NCBI GenBank assembly: GCA_944363755.1
Contig: CALVVC010000074.1
Coordinates: 1-5,293 of the forward strand
Length of the DNA: 5,293 nucleotides
Direction: 5' to 3'
Source: an uncultured Bacilli bacterium
GTDB lineage: Bacteria; Bacillota_I; Bacilli_A; RF39; UBA660
Positions 1 to 5,293 of this stretch are shown piece after piece. The notes under the pieces were generated by a model. That model made no database searches, was not told where the DNA came from, and saw only the letters and a program-made list of their open reading frames with translations. Position numbers and translations under genes: made by a program. Numbering within the stretch: position 1 is the first letter of the stretch; every line of letters starts with the position of its first letter.

Positions 1-870
1 TTTATAATTAGATGAATTCATTCTAGAAAAACTCTTATATAAGGCCTCTTTTGCCGCTAAGTGCCCTATTACTAAAGTAGCGATATTCTTCTGATAACTT
101 TTTCTAAGTTGATATACTGGGGAAGGATCTGTTGCCATAACTGTAGGAATTTCATATTCTAAATTGGCATAATTCTTAAATTCAACAACTTCTACCCAAC
201 CTCGCTTTAATATATTTCTAATTTTGTTACGATTATCAACTAAAGGTATTTCTTGACTATTTTTTAACCTATCTAAAATATCCTCATATGGATAACTTAA
301 ATTACCTTGTTTATGACCTGAACCAGTGTTATATAAGTAACCATTTGGAGTAATATACCATGCATTTGGAAAAGTATACATAACACTATTATTATATGGT
401 ATCTGAATAAACCTTTTCTTATCCAATTCTTTTAATGCATCATCTATCATTTTAATAGTAGTGGTTAGAAAACAGCTTAAGTCAGGATAAATTTTAAGCA
501 ATCCTTCTGTACAAACTTTGTAATATTTCAAAACAATTTCTAAATCTCTTGTTTTTAACTGTAAATTATCCTTCTCATTTTTCATTTCTTCATATTCTTC
601 TTTATTATTAAAATAATCAAAAATAACAGATAATTTTTCATAATCATCTAAACAATACTGTCTATTTTTATTTTTCATCATCTCGTAAAAAAGAGGTTGT
701 ATAAGATTATCTATCTTTTTTAAATTTGCAAATAAATTAACATTTTTAGCCCAGAAATCTAGTGTTAAAGATGGCTCAACAGAATAAAATTCTTCTTCAA
801 GATAATTACAATTAAGTAACAACACACTAAAATCATTTAGTTTATCTAATTCATAAAAATACTCATACAT
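1..870 (-). CDS. Hypothetical protein of unknown function, C-terminus beyond the window
   Basis: I do not recognise this protein. The frame is open without a stop from 957 to the left edge, and 290 residues are visible from the chosen start. I chose ATG 870 because GGGGG at 883-879 sits 8 nt before it, the same motif and spacing as the 139-aa gene to the right. ATG 930 is the alternative and has no Shine-Dalgarno nearby. From ATG 870, the N-terminal half looks helical, acidic and aromatic, with a possible coiled coil at about residues 87-120. Next comes a likely globular part with a distinctive Trp-Tyr, Thr-Pro-Asn-Gly-Tyr, Asn-Thr-Gly and Gly-His segment at about residues 171-190. A helical stretch follows at about 254-283. 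I see no signal peptide or membrane segment. Codons such as GCG, GGG, CGA and AGG are commoner here than in addA. The 53 codons upstream look coding but are frameshifted, so the gene may be an N-terminally damaged copy. That it is coding is well supported; its function is unknown. Confidence 0.75.
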   Translation of the reverse strand, partial: MYEYFYELDKLNDFSVLLLNCNYLEEEFYSVEPSLTLDFWAKNVNLFANLKKIDNLIQPLFYEMMKNKNRQYCLDDYEKLSVIFDYFNNKEEYEEMKNEKDNLQLKTRDLEIVLKYYKVCTEGLLKIYPDLSCFLTTTIKMIDDALKELDKKRFIQIPYNNSVMYTFPNAWYITPNGYLYNTGSGHKQGNLSYPYEDILDRLKNSQEIPLVDNRNKIRNILKRGWVEVVEFKNYANLEYEIPTVMATDPSPVYQLRKSYQKNIATLVIGHLAAKEALYKSFSRMNSSNYK

Positions 871-1029
871 AAAAAACGCCCCCGATTTTTCATACTTACC
901 ACATTTCATTAATATATATAGTTCTTTCATTTTAGTAGCTAATTTTTCTTCTAATCCCTACACATCTTATTCTAATTTTTATATCACTAAAATCATCCCT
1001 ATATATTCTAAATCATTTTTACTAATCAT
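871..1029 (-). pseudogene. Possible frameshifted 5' end of the left-hand gene
   Basis: An ATG at 1029 opens a frame reading MISKNDLEYIG and stops at TAA 981-979. Shifting by one base at the GGG run 999-997 gives a protein-like stretch (DDFSDIKIRIRCVG). Shifting back at the GGG run 958-956 enters the frame of the large gene to the left, reading LEEKLATKMKELYILMKCG and continuing to ATG 870. Adding one G at the first run and removing one at the second would give one continuous reading frame from 1029. A promoter lies directly before 1029 with a leader of about 15 nt. What is seen is the three open segments and their order. That they once formed one gene is inference, because AT-rich DNA often gives plausible short peptides. 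Confidence 0.4.
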
Positions 1030-1050
1030 AACAATACCACTAGTAAGTAT

Positions 1051-1078
1051 ATTGTATCATATCTTTAGTACTTTTCAA
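1051..1078 (-). promoter_or_regulatory. Sigma-A-type promoter with extended -10 for the left-hand gene
   Basis: Read on the minus strand, a -35 box TTGAAA (1078-1073) is followed after 16 nt by a -10 box TACAAT (1056-1051). TG at 1059-1058 forms an extended -10 (TGATACAAT). The start of transcription would be near 1044, about 15 nt before the ATG at 1029 and about 175 nt before the preferred start at 870. The -35 box abuts the T-tract of the tRNA terminator, so this is the first promoter after the tRNA unit. A 6-bp dyad, ACAATA/TATTGT, spans 1055-1031, but its arms are too short to call an operator. Confidence 0.6.
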
Positions 1079-1109
1079 AAAATAAAACCCCTATATAAAA
1101 TAAGGGCTT
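1077..1109 (-). terminator. Probable intrinsic terminator of the tRNA unit
   Basis: Starting 11 nt downstream of the tRNA-Leu CCA end, the transcript reads AAGCCCT (1109-1103) and later AGGGGTT. These pair through a CCCT/AGGG core flanked by A-T pairs and one G-G mismatch. A T-rich tract with a single A interruption follows at 1087-1077. The stem is short, but its position and the T-tract fit a tRNA operon terminator. Confidence 0.6.
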
Positions 1110-1119
1110 ATATGCAATT

Positions 1120-1203
1120 TGGTGCGGGTAACAGGAGTTGAACCTGCACGTCTGGGACACTAGATCCTAAGTCTAGCGCGTCTGCCAATTCCGCCATACC
1201 CGC
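1120..1203 (-). tRNA. tRNA-Leu (anticodon TAG)
   Basis: This is a class II tRNA, 84 nt including a genome-encoded CCA (1122-1120). The acceptor arms GCGGGTA (1203-1197) and TACCCGC (1130-1124) pair perfectly, with discriminator A at 1123. The anticodon stem CTAGA/TCTAG closes the loop CTTAGGA, giving anticodon TAG, which reads CUN leucine codons. A D-arm with GGAATTGGCAGAC, a long variable arm and a T-arm with loop TTCAACT are all present, as expected for bacterial tRNA-Leu. It follows tRNA-Ile2 after only 8 nt and is almost certainly cotranscribed with it. Confidence 0.96.
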
Positions 1204-1211
1204 AAAAATAG

Positions 1212-1288
1212 TGGTGGACCCTGATGGACTCGAACCATCGACCGTCCGGTTATGAGCCGGATGCTCTAACCAACTGAGCTAAGGGTCC
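1212..1288 (-). tRNA. tRNA-Ile2 (anticodon CAT, probably lysidine-modified)
   Basis: This is a complete 77-nt cloverleaf with encoded CCA (1214-1212). The acceptor arms are GGACCCT/AGGGTCC with discriminator A. The anticodon stem TCCGG/CCGGA closes the loop CTCATAA, giving CAT. CAT is shared by initiator Met, elongator Met and the minor Ile tRNA whose C34 is converted to lysidine by TilS to read AUA. The paired first acceptor base excludes an initiator. The CTCATAA loop, the GGACC acceptor and the TAGCTCAGTTGGTTAGAGC D-arm resemble Bacillus tRNA-Ile2 rather than elongator Met, which typically has loop TTCATAC. The tRNA call is certain; the Ile2 identity is inferred from remembered family sequences. 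In an AT-rich genome full of ATA codons this tRNA would be essential. Confidence 0.93.
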
Positions 1289-1308
1289 ATATCAACCACT
1301 GCTATTTA

Positions 1309-1337
1309 ATATTAGCATAAATTCTAGACTTCTGCAA
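1309..1337 (-). promoter_or_regulatory. Promoter of the Ile2-Leu tRNA unit
   Basis: On the minus strand a -35-like TTGCAG (1337-1332) is followed after 17 nt by TAATAT (1314-1309). TG at 1317-1316 gives an extended -10, TGCTAATAT. Transcription would begin near 1302, leaving a leader of about 13 nt before the mature 5' end of tRNA-Ile2 at 1288. It lies downstream of the terminator at 1375-1349, so the tRNAs appear to be transcribed separately from the protein gene before them. Confidence 0.6.
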
Positions 1338-1348
1338 GAGTTTTTAAT

Positions 1349-1375
1349 AAAAAAATAGCCATATTATGACTATTT
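1349..1375 (-). terminator. Intrinsic terminator overlapping a stop codon
   Basis: The transcript forms a 10-bp stem, AAATAGTCAT (1375-1366) with ATGGCTATTT (1362-1353), including one G-T pair and a 3-nt loop. Seven consecutive T (1355-1349) follow, the first three shared with the stem. The TAG stop codon of the 139-aa gene (1372-1370) lies inside the left arm. No comparable hairpin with a T-tract separates addA from the 139-aa gene, so this probably also ends transcripts reading through from addBA. Confidence 0.8.
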
Positions 1376-1789
1376 ATTTAACATATTTAATAAGTTGATT
1401 TTAAACATATCTTTTTCAGGATGAGATTTAGATAACATTACTCCTTTATAAGTAGCAAGTTCAGCCATATGTCCTTCATTTAAAATACCTTCTGGTGTTA
1501 TATTTGTTAATAAAATAACTTTTTTATCAGGATAAACTGTATAATGAACTCTAATTTCACCATGAACTTTTGCAAATAAGGCATCTGTTGGTAATTTTAA
1601 TTCATAGTTAACTGTACCTGCTTTTTGATCTTCACTAACCTTTTCACCTAAAAAATGACCACGTCTAAGTTCTGGATAGTAATCAAATGTTAATTTTTTA
1701 TATGCTAACATATTATATTTTCTTACAGAACGTTCTCTTTTTCTAAAATCATTCTCATCTAAATACTCAAATATAAATGACTTCTCCAT
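1370..1789 (-). CDS. Conserved-looking hypothetical protein, 139 aa
   Basis: I do not recognise this family. The product is a small soluble protein rich in charged residues, with no signal peptide, membrane segment, cysteine or tryptophan. A basic N-terminal part (about residues 12-45, with RKRERSVRKYN) is followed by probable beta strands at about 55-100 (VNYELKLP, EIRVHYTV, KVILLTN). A helical tail ends KINLLNMLNK. An upstream in-frame ATG at 1816 exists, but I chose 1789. AGGGGG (1803-1798) lies 8 nt before 1789, whereas 1816 has no ribosome site and would lie only about 10 nt from the predicted transcription start. The gene has its own strong promoter within the addA end and its own terminator, so it can be expressed without addBA. 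It starts 69 nt after the addA stop, but I see nothing that links it to repair. Its base composition matches its neighbours. Confidence 0.85.
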   Translation of the reverse strand: MEKSFIFEYLDENDFRKRERSVRKYNMLAYKKLTFDYYPELRRGHFLGEKVSEDQKAGTVNYELKLPTDALFAKVHGEIRVHYTVYPDKKVILLTNITPEGILNEGHMAELATYKGVMLSKSHPEKDMFKINLLNMLNK

Positions 1790-1833
1790 ATGTATAACCC
1801 CCTTTTTCGACCCCATATCTTGAAGTTGCTTGT

Positions 1834-1862
1834 ATTATACTACAAAATTCATATTTTGTCAA
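1834..1862 (-). promoter_or_regulatory. Consensus sigma-A promoter for the 139-aa gene
   Basis: On the minus strand TTGACA (1862-1857) and TATAAT (1839-1834) are separated by exactly 17 nt, a full match to the consensus of the main bacterial sigma factor. The -35 box overlaps the TGA stop codon of addA (1861-1859). The predicted transcription start is near 1827, giving a leader of about 38 nt before ATG 1789. The spacer carries a perfect inverted repeat, listed separately. A promoter this close to consensus suggests strong expression, possibly held down by a repressor. Confidence 0.85.
1842..1859 (-). repeat. Perfect inverted repeat inside the promoter spacer, possible operator
   Basis: ACAAAAT (1859-1853) and ATTTTGT (1848-1842) are perfect inverted copies around a 4-nt centre. 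They fill almost all the space between the -35 and -10 boxes of the promoter for the 139-aa gene. A protein bound here would block RNA polymerase. Alternatively it is a weak hairpin at the addA 3' end, but the stem is AT-only apart from one C-G pair and no T-tract follows. It could also be chance in AT-rich DNA. Confidence 0.4.
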
Positions 1863-4800
1863 ATTTTAACAAACACTTCATCGATTATCGAATACAAATA
1901 ACAACTAGTTTCTAGATTTAATTTTTTACTAATCATTTCTTTATAACCATTAAGTTGTTTAATATAAGCATCATCTTTAGTATTTTTAAGTTTATAATCT
2001 ACTATAACAGCTTCCTTTTCCCCTACTAATAATAAATCTATTTTACCATGATAGTTTTTATTACTATTATTATAAATAAATTCATATTCTTGATATTTTT
2101 TATAATCTTGATACTTTTTCATAAATGTACTATTCATAAAGTTAGTTAGTTTTTCTTTGTAATAATCACTATCTATATATGGTAATTTATTATTAGTAAA
2201 ATCAATACGTTCAAACAAAGCATGAACTATTCTTCCAATTTCTAATAATTTTAAATCTATTTCTTTTACCTCATTATTATTTTCTTTATGATATATCTCT
2301 TTAACTTTTATATCTTTTAAATAAATAGAAGGAATTACTTCTAATTCTTTTATATTACTATTTATTTTAGATTCTATTCTTTTAACATCTAAATATTTTT
2401 TAGATATATTTTCAATGTTTTCTATTTCTTTTATCTTATTAGAAAATAGTGAAGAGACACTAATAACCATTTTCGCAAAGTTAGTGTAGTTTAATCTATC
2501 ATAATCATTAACTATATTACCTAAGTCTTTATCATTTTCAATATTAGGCATAACTATAATTATTTTTTCTCTAGCTCTAGTTAAAGCGACATATAAAAGT
2601 CTAATTTTTTCACTTATATCTTTTTGTTTTAATTTTTCTAAAGATAAAGTTTTAGTAATTAGTTTATTATTACTATCTACTTCATCAATAATAATCCCAT
2701 AATTATCATCAAATAAAACATTACTTTTATATTCATCTTTATTAAAGTCTTTATAAAAACCTGCAAAATAACAAATAGGATATTCTAAGCCTTTAGATTT
2801 ATGAATAGTCATTATTTTAATACTATTACTATCTTCTTTACTAATAGCAAGTTTTATTTCTAATTTAAGATCATTTATCTTTTCTAAATAATCACTAACT
2901 TCAAGAATTGTAAAGTTACTATTTTCAAGATTAGTAATTAGATTATAAAAATATTCCATTCTACTAGAATTAATATCTACATTACCAATTAACATAAGTT
3001 TATTAGTATATTCTAACTTTTCTAATATTTCTTCTAAGTAAGTAACTGGAGTCAATACTTCATAGTTATCTAAAATTTCTTTAAATATTTTATAGACTCT
3101 GCTTTCTTTATAAGTATCATTTTCTAAGTACTTATAAATATCATCATCAGAAATTTCAAAAAGAAAACTACGAGAAATTGAAGTGAAAGCAAGACGAAAC
3201 TTAGTATCAAAAGTATTAGTAATGATTGATTTGGCAATTATAAAGATATTTTTTAATAAATATAAATCTGTACTACCACTAGTTTTTTCATCTTCATATA
3301 AAGTTATAGGTAGTGATAAATATTCAAAGATTTGTTTATAAGTAACAAAATCTGTCGCTCTATCTAAAAGAATAACAAAGTCTCTATATTCTATCTCTCT
3401 TAAAGTATCTATATCTTTATCATAAACTAAATACTTGTTATTAATCTTTTCTTTAATATCATTTGCGATAATAAAGGCTTCTTTTTCTAATTTACTATAT
3501 TCTTTATCTTTAGCATCATAAGTATATATATCTAAGTAGTTATTATTAGTAGTTTTAGCACTAGTTTCATAAGTCATATTACCAAAAGCAAGTGCATGAC
3601 CATTATTATAATCTGCTTCTCCTAAATAATCATCCATAATATGAGAAAAGAAAAGATTTATATCATCTAAGACTTCCCTTCTACTTCTAAAGTTTTTAGC
3701 AAGATCTATTACTCTACCCCCTACTCCTTTTTTATAGTTATCATACTTTTCTTTAAATATTGAAGGATTAGCATTACGGAAACGATAAATAGACTGTTTA
3801 ATATCTCCTACCATATAAACATTATTATTAGCGATATAATTAATAAAGGCTTCTTGAATATCATTAGTATCTTGATATTCATCAATTAATATTTCTTTAA
3901 AAGAATTTTTTACTTCTTCTTTTATCTCTAAATTATCACGAACAAGACTAATAGCAAGTTTTTCTATATCCATAAAAGTAAAATAATTATTATTTTCTTT
4001 AAATAAAGTAAATCTTTTATCTAATTCTTTAACTAAATCTAAAATAATAGAAATATAGTCTTTAGTTTTAATAATACTTTCTTTTATATCATTAATATTT
4101 TCATAGATAACTAAGTCTTTAAATTCTTTTAAAAGTGATGTTAAATTATCTCTAATCTCTTTAGAATCACTATCAACACCTGTTCTTACACGTGGTAATG
4201 AAGTAAAAATAGTACTTCTTAATTCTTCATATGTATTAGCATTAAGAAAGGGTAAAAATACTTCTTCTAACTGTTGTAAATATTTACTAGAAGTTAAACT
4301 TCTTACATCTTCATAAAGATTTATGATATTTTCTTTTTTTTCTTGTAAGAGCTTTAAATAGTCTTCAATATATTTATCTATTACATCATCAGTATAATAT
4401 TTTTCTATATAAGTATTAATAAAAGTCTCTTTATCTAATTTTAAGTCTAAAGTATTATTAAGTTCTATTATTCTTTTTTTAATAGTTCTATCATCTTTAA
4501 GACAAAACTTAGTTATTAAATTAAGAAAATTTTTAGGGCATTTATCGTAATAATCTAAAAATATCTCATCTAATATTTCTTTTTTAGCAAGTTCTAAGAT
4601 ACTTGATTCAGCAATATTAATATTACTTGATAAGTGAATAACATCAGCATATTTTTTAACTAAAGCAAGGGAATAAGCATCAAAAGTTGTTATATAACTA
4701 CTATCAAGTAAATCTAATTCATCGAACATTTTATTTTCTTTTAATTTTTTTCTAATTCGCTCTTTCATTTCAAGGGCTGCTTTATTAGTAAAGGTTAATA

Positions 4801-4954
4801 TTAAAAGTTCATTGATATGAGTACCTTCATTTAGTTTTCTTAAAACTCTTTCCGTTAGTACTGCTGTTTTACCGCTTCCTGCTCCTGCACTTACTAAAAT
4901 GTTATAACCTTCTAAATCTATCGCTTTTTGTTGGTCTAAAGTGAATTTAGGCAT
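1859..4954 (-). CDS. addA: ATP-dependent helicase/nuclease subunit A (AddA)
   Basis: AddA is the active 3'-5' helicase and one nuclease of the cytoplasmic AddAB complex, which unwinds and trims double-strand breaks to load RecA. The 1031-residue product has all the UvrD-type superfamily 1 motifs. These are the Q motif LDQQ (6-9), Walker A AGAGSGKT (23-30), motif Ia LTFTNKAA (53-60), Walker B LIDEYQDTN (356-364), motif III VGDIKQSIYRFR (382-393), motif IV NFRSRREV (421-428), motif V TIHKSKGLEYP (716-726) and motif VI YVALTRARE (788-796). A C-terminal PD-(D/E)XK nuclease follows: GxxxH with His911, GKID with Asp973, VDYKLK with Asp986 and Lys988, then QLNGY (1000-1004). Both activities should therefore be intact. 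The start ATG 4954 has AAGGTGG (4969-4963) 8 nt upstream and overlaps the addB end by 8 nt. It is shorter than Bacillus AddA (about 1230 residues) and contains no tryptophan. RecB-like identity is unlikely given the AddB partner. Confidence 0.97.
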   Translation of the reverse strand: MPKFTLDQQKAIDLEGYNILVSAGAGSGKTAVLTERVLRKLNEGTHINELLILTFTNKAALEMKERIRKKLKENKMFDELDLLDSSYITTFDAYSLALVKKYADVIHLSSNINIAESSILELAKKEILDEIFLDYYDKCPKNFLNLITKFCLKDDRTIKKRIIELNNTLDLKLDKETFINTYIEKYYTDDVIDKYIEDYLKLLQEKKENIINLYEDVRSLTSSKYLQQLEEVFLPFLNANTYEELRSTIFTSLPRVRTGVDSDSKEIRDNLTSLLKEFKDLVIYENINDIKESIIKTKDYISIILDLVKELDKRFTLFKENNNYFTFMDIEKLAISLVRDNLEIKEEVKNSFKEILIDEYQDTNDIQEAFINYIANNNVYMVGDIKQSIYRFRNANPSIFKEKYDNYKKGVGGRVIDLAKNFRSRREVLDDINLFFSHIMDDYLGEADYNNGHALAFGNMTYETSAKTTNNNYLDIYTYDAKDKEYSKLEKEAFIIANDIKEKINNKYLVYDKDIDTLREIEYRDFVILLDRATDFVTYKQIFEYLSLPITLYEDEKTSGSTDLYLLKNIFIIAKSIITNTFDTKFRLAFTSISRSFLFEISDDDIYKYLENDTYKESRVYKIFKEILDNYEVLTPVTYLEEILEKLEYTNKLMLIGNVDINSSRMEYFYNLITNLENSNFTILEVSDYLEKINDLKLEIKLAISKEDSNSIKIMTIHKSKGLEYPICYFAGFYKDFNKDEYKSNVLFDDNYGIIIDEVDSNNKLITKTLSLEKLKQKDISEKIRLLYVALTRAREKIIIVMPNIENDKDLGNIVNDYDRLNYTNFAKMVISVSSLFSNKIKEIENIENISKKYLDVKRIESKINSNIKELEVIPSIYLKDIKVKEIYHKENNNEVKEIDLKLLEIGRIVHALFERIDFTNNKLPYIDSDYYKEKLTNFMNSTFMKKYQDYKKYQEYEFIYNNSNKNYHGKIDLLLVGEKEAVIVDYKLKNTKDDAYIKQLNGYKEMISKKLNLETSCYLYSIIDEVFVKI

Positions 4955-5293
4955 TTACATCACCACCTTCTTCTTTTTCTAAATAAACATAGTCATTAAA
5001 AGTTACAAAACATACTTCCTTAAAAGGACAAAACTCACAAGAAATATTTTTATTATTAATAATCTTAGGAGCGATTATAAAATTATTACTTTCTATTATC
5101 TTTAAAGATTTGTCTAAAGCTTCATCTACTTTTTTAAGCATATCTTTTAATTCTTCTTCATTTAAAGTTTTACTTTTAGAAGATAACTCTCCATCTTTCT
5201 TTACACCTAAGCTTTTAACAAAGGAATTAGTTTCATAATCTTCATCTAAATAAGAAAGAATTACTTTATCATCAGTAGTATAACCTACTAGTT
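4947..5293 (-). CDS. addB: ATP-dependent helicase/nuclease subunit B (AddB), C-terminal fragment
   Basis: AddB is the partner of AddA. In characterised AddAB it has a helicase-like but inactive motor involved in Chi recognition, and a nuclease domain stapled by a 4Fe-4S cluster. The frame is open from the right edge to TAA 4949-4947, giving 114 visible codons. The internal ATG at 5141 is not a gene start. The visible part matches the AddB C-terminus: a KVILSYLDED segment, the GELSSKSKTLNEEEL stretch, a long helix, then CxxCxxxxxC, with Cys codons at 5039-5037, 5030-5028 and 5012-5010. These are the last three cluster ligands. The first cysteine, the catalytic nuclease residues and the N-terminus lie outside the window. 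The end overlaps addA by 8 nt (GTAAATGCCTAA), the usual sign of translational coupling, so addB-addA forms one operon with its promoter further right. Confidence 0.92.
   Translation of the reverse strand, partial: LVGYTTDDKVILSYLDEDYETNSFVKSLGVKKDGELSSKSKTLNEEELKDMLKKVDEALDKSLKIIESNNFIIAPKIINNKNISCEFCPFKEVCFVTFNDYVYLEKEEGGDVNA

Noticed and set aside
979..1029. A 16-codon leader peptide (MISKNDLEYIGMILVI) controlling the left gene.
   Set aside because: There is no run of regulatory codons, no clear antiterminator/terminator pair and only a weak ribosome site. A frameshifted 5' end explains the following coding-like sequence better.
1031..1055. ACAATA/TATTGT dyad across the -10 box and leader of the left gene as an operator.
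   Set aside because: The arms are only 6 bp, AT-rich and 13 nt apart with no extension. This is easily chance in such sequence.
1790..1816. Upstream ATG at 1816 adding nine residues (MGSKKGVIH) to the 139-aa protein.
   Set aside because: It has no ribosome site and lies almost at the predicted transcription start. The extra codons contain the Shine-Dalgarno AGGGGG of the downstream ATG at 1789.
1859..4954. Mycoplasma-type code with TGA read as tryptophan, suggested by the AT bias and lack of Trp in AddA.
   Set aside because: No TGA occurs inside any of the long frames, TGA terminates addA at the expected family end, and the left gene uses TGG for Trp.
4947..5141. A separate 64-aa gene starting at ATG 5141.
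   Set aside because: The same frame is open up to the right edge and the upstream part also matches the AddB C-terminus, so this is an internal methionine of addB.
1..5293. Plus-strand genes, transposon ends, CRISPR repeats, phage or toxin-antitoxin genes.
   Set aside because: I found no plus-strand frame with a credible start and ribosome site, no spaced direct repeats, no terminal inverted repeats and no recognisable mobile or defence proteins.

Overview
The window is a strongly AT-rich piece of a bacterial chromosome. Every gene I can support lies on the minus strand. The AddA/AddB repair enzyme, Shine-Dalgarno sites about 8 nt before starts, TTGACA/TATAAT-type promoters and CCA-encoding tRNAs point to a low-GC Bacillota lineage. 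It could be a Bacilli/Erysipelotrichia relative or one of the uncultured, Mollicutes-like gut groups. The exact taxon is inference. The sequence favours the standard bacterial code: the left-hand gene uses TGG for Trp, TGA ends addA, and no long frame contains TGA.

In transcription order (right to left): the 3' end of addB (5293-4947) runs with an 8-nt overlap into a complete addA (4954-1859). Together they encode the two-subunit helicase-nuclease that processes double-strand DNA ends for RecA-dependent repair. A near-perfect sigma-A promoter, whose -35 box overlaps the addA stop codon, then drives a 139-codon gene of unknown function (1789-1370). That gene ends in a hairpin terminator that includes its own stop codon. 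A second promoter drives a two-gene tRNA unit, tRNA-Ile2(CAT) and tRNA-Leu(TAG) (1288-1120), followed by another terminator.

Immediately after that terminator a third promoter, with an extended -10, faces a large gene of unknown function that runs off the left edge (870 to 1, 290 codons visible). Between this promoter and the gene (1029-871) there is coding-like sequence broken by two apparent one-base shifts, both at GGG runs. The original gene may have started at 1029 and lost its N-terminus, or the bases may have been misread. This is the most interesting irregularity here.

The rest is ordinary housekeeping sequence: recombinational repair, tRNAs and two unrecognised proteins. I see no mobile element, CRISPR array, toxin-antitoxin pair or recognisable defence island, and no convincing evidence of a new multi-gene system.
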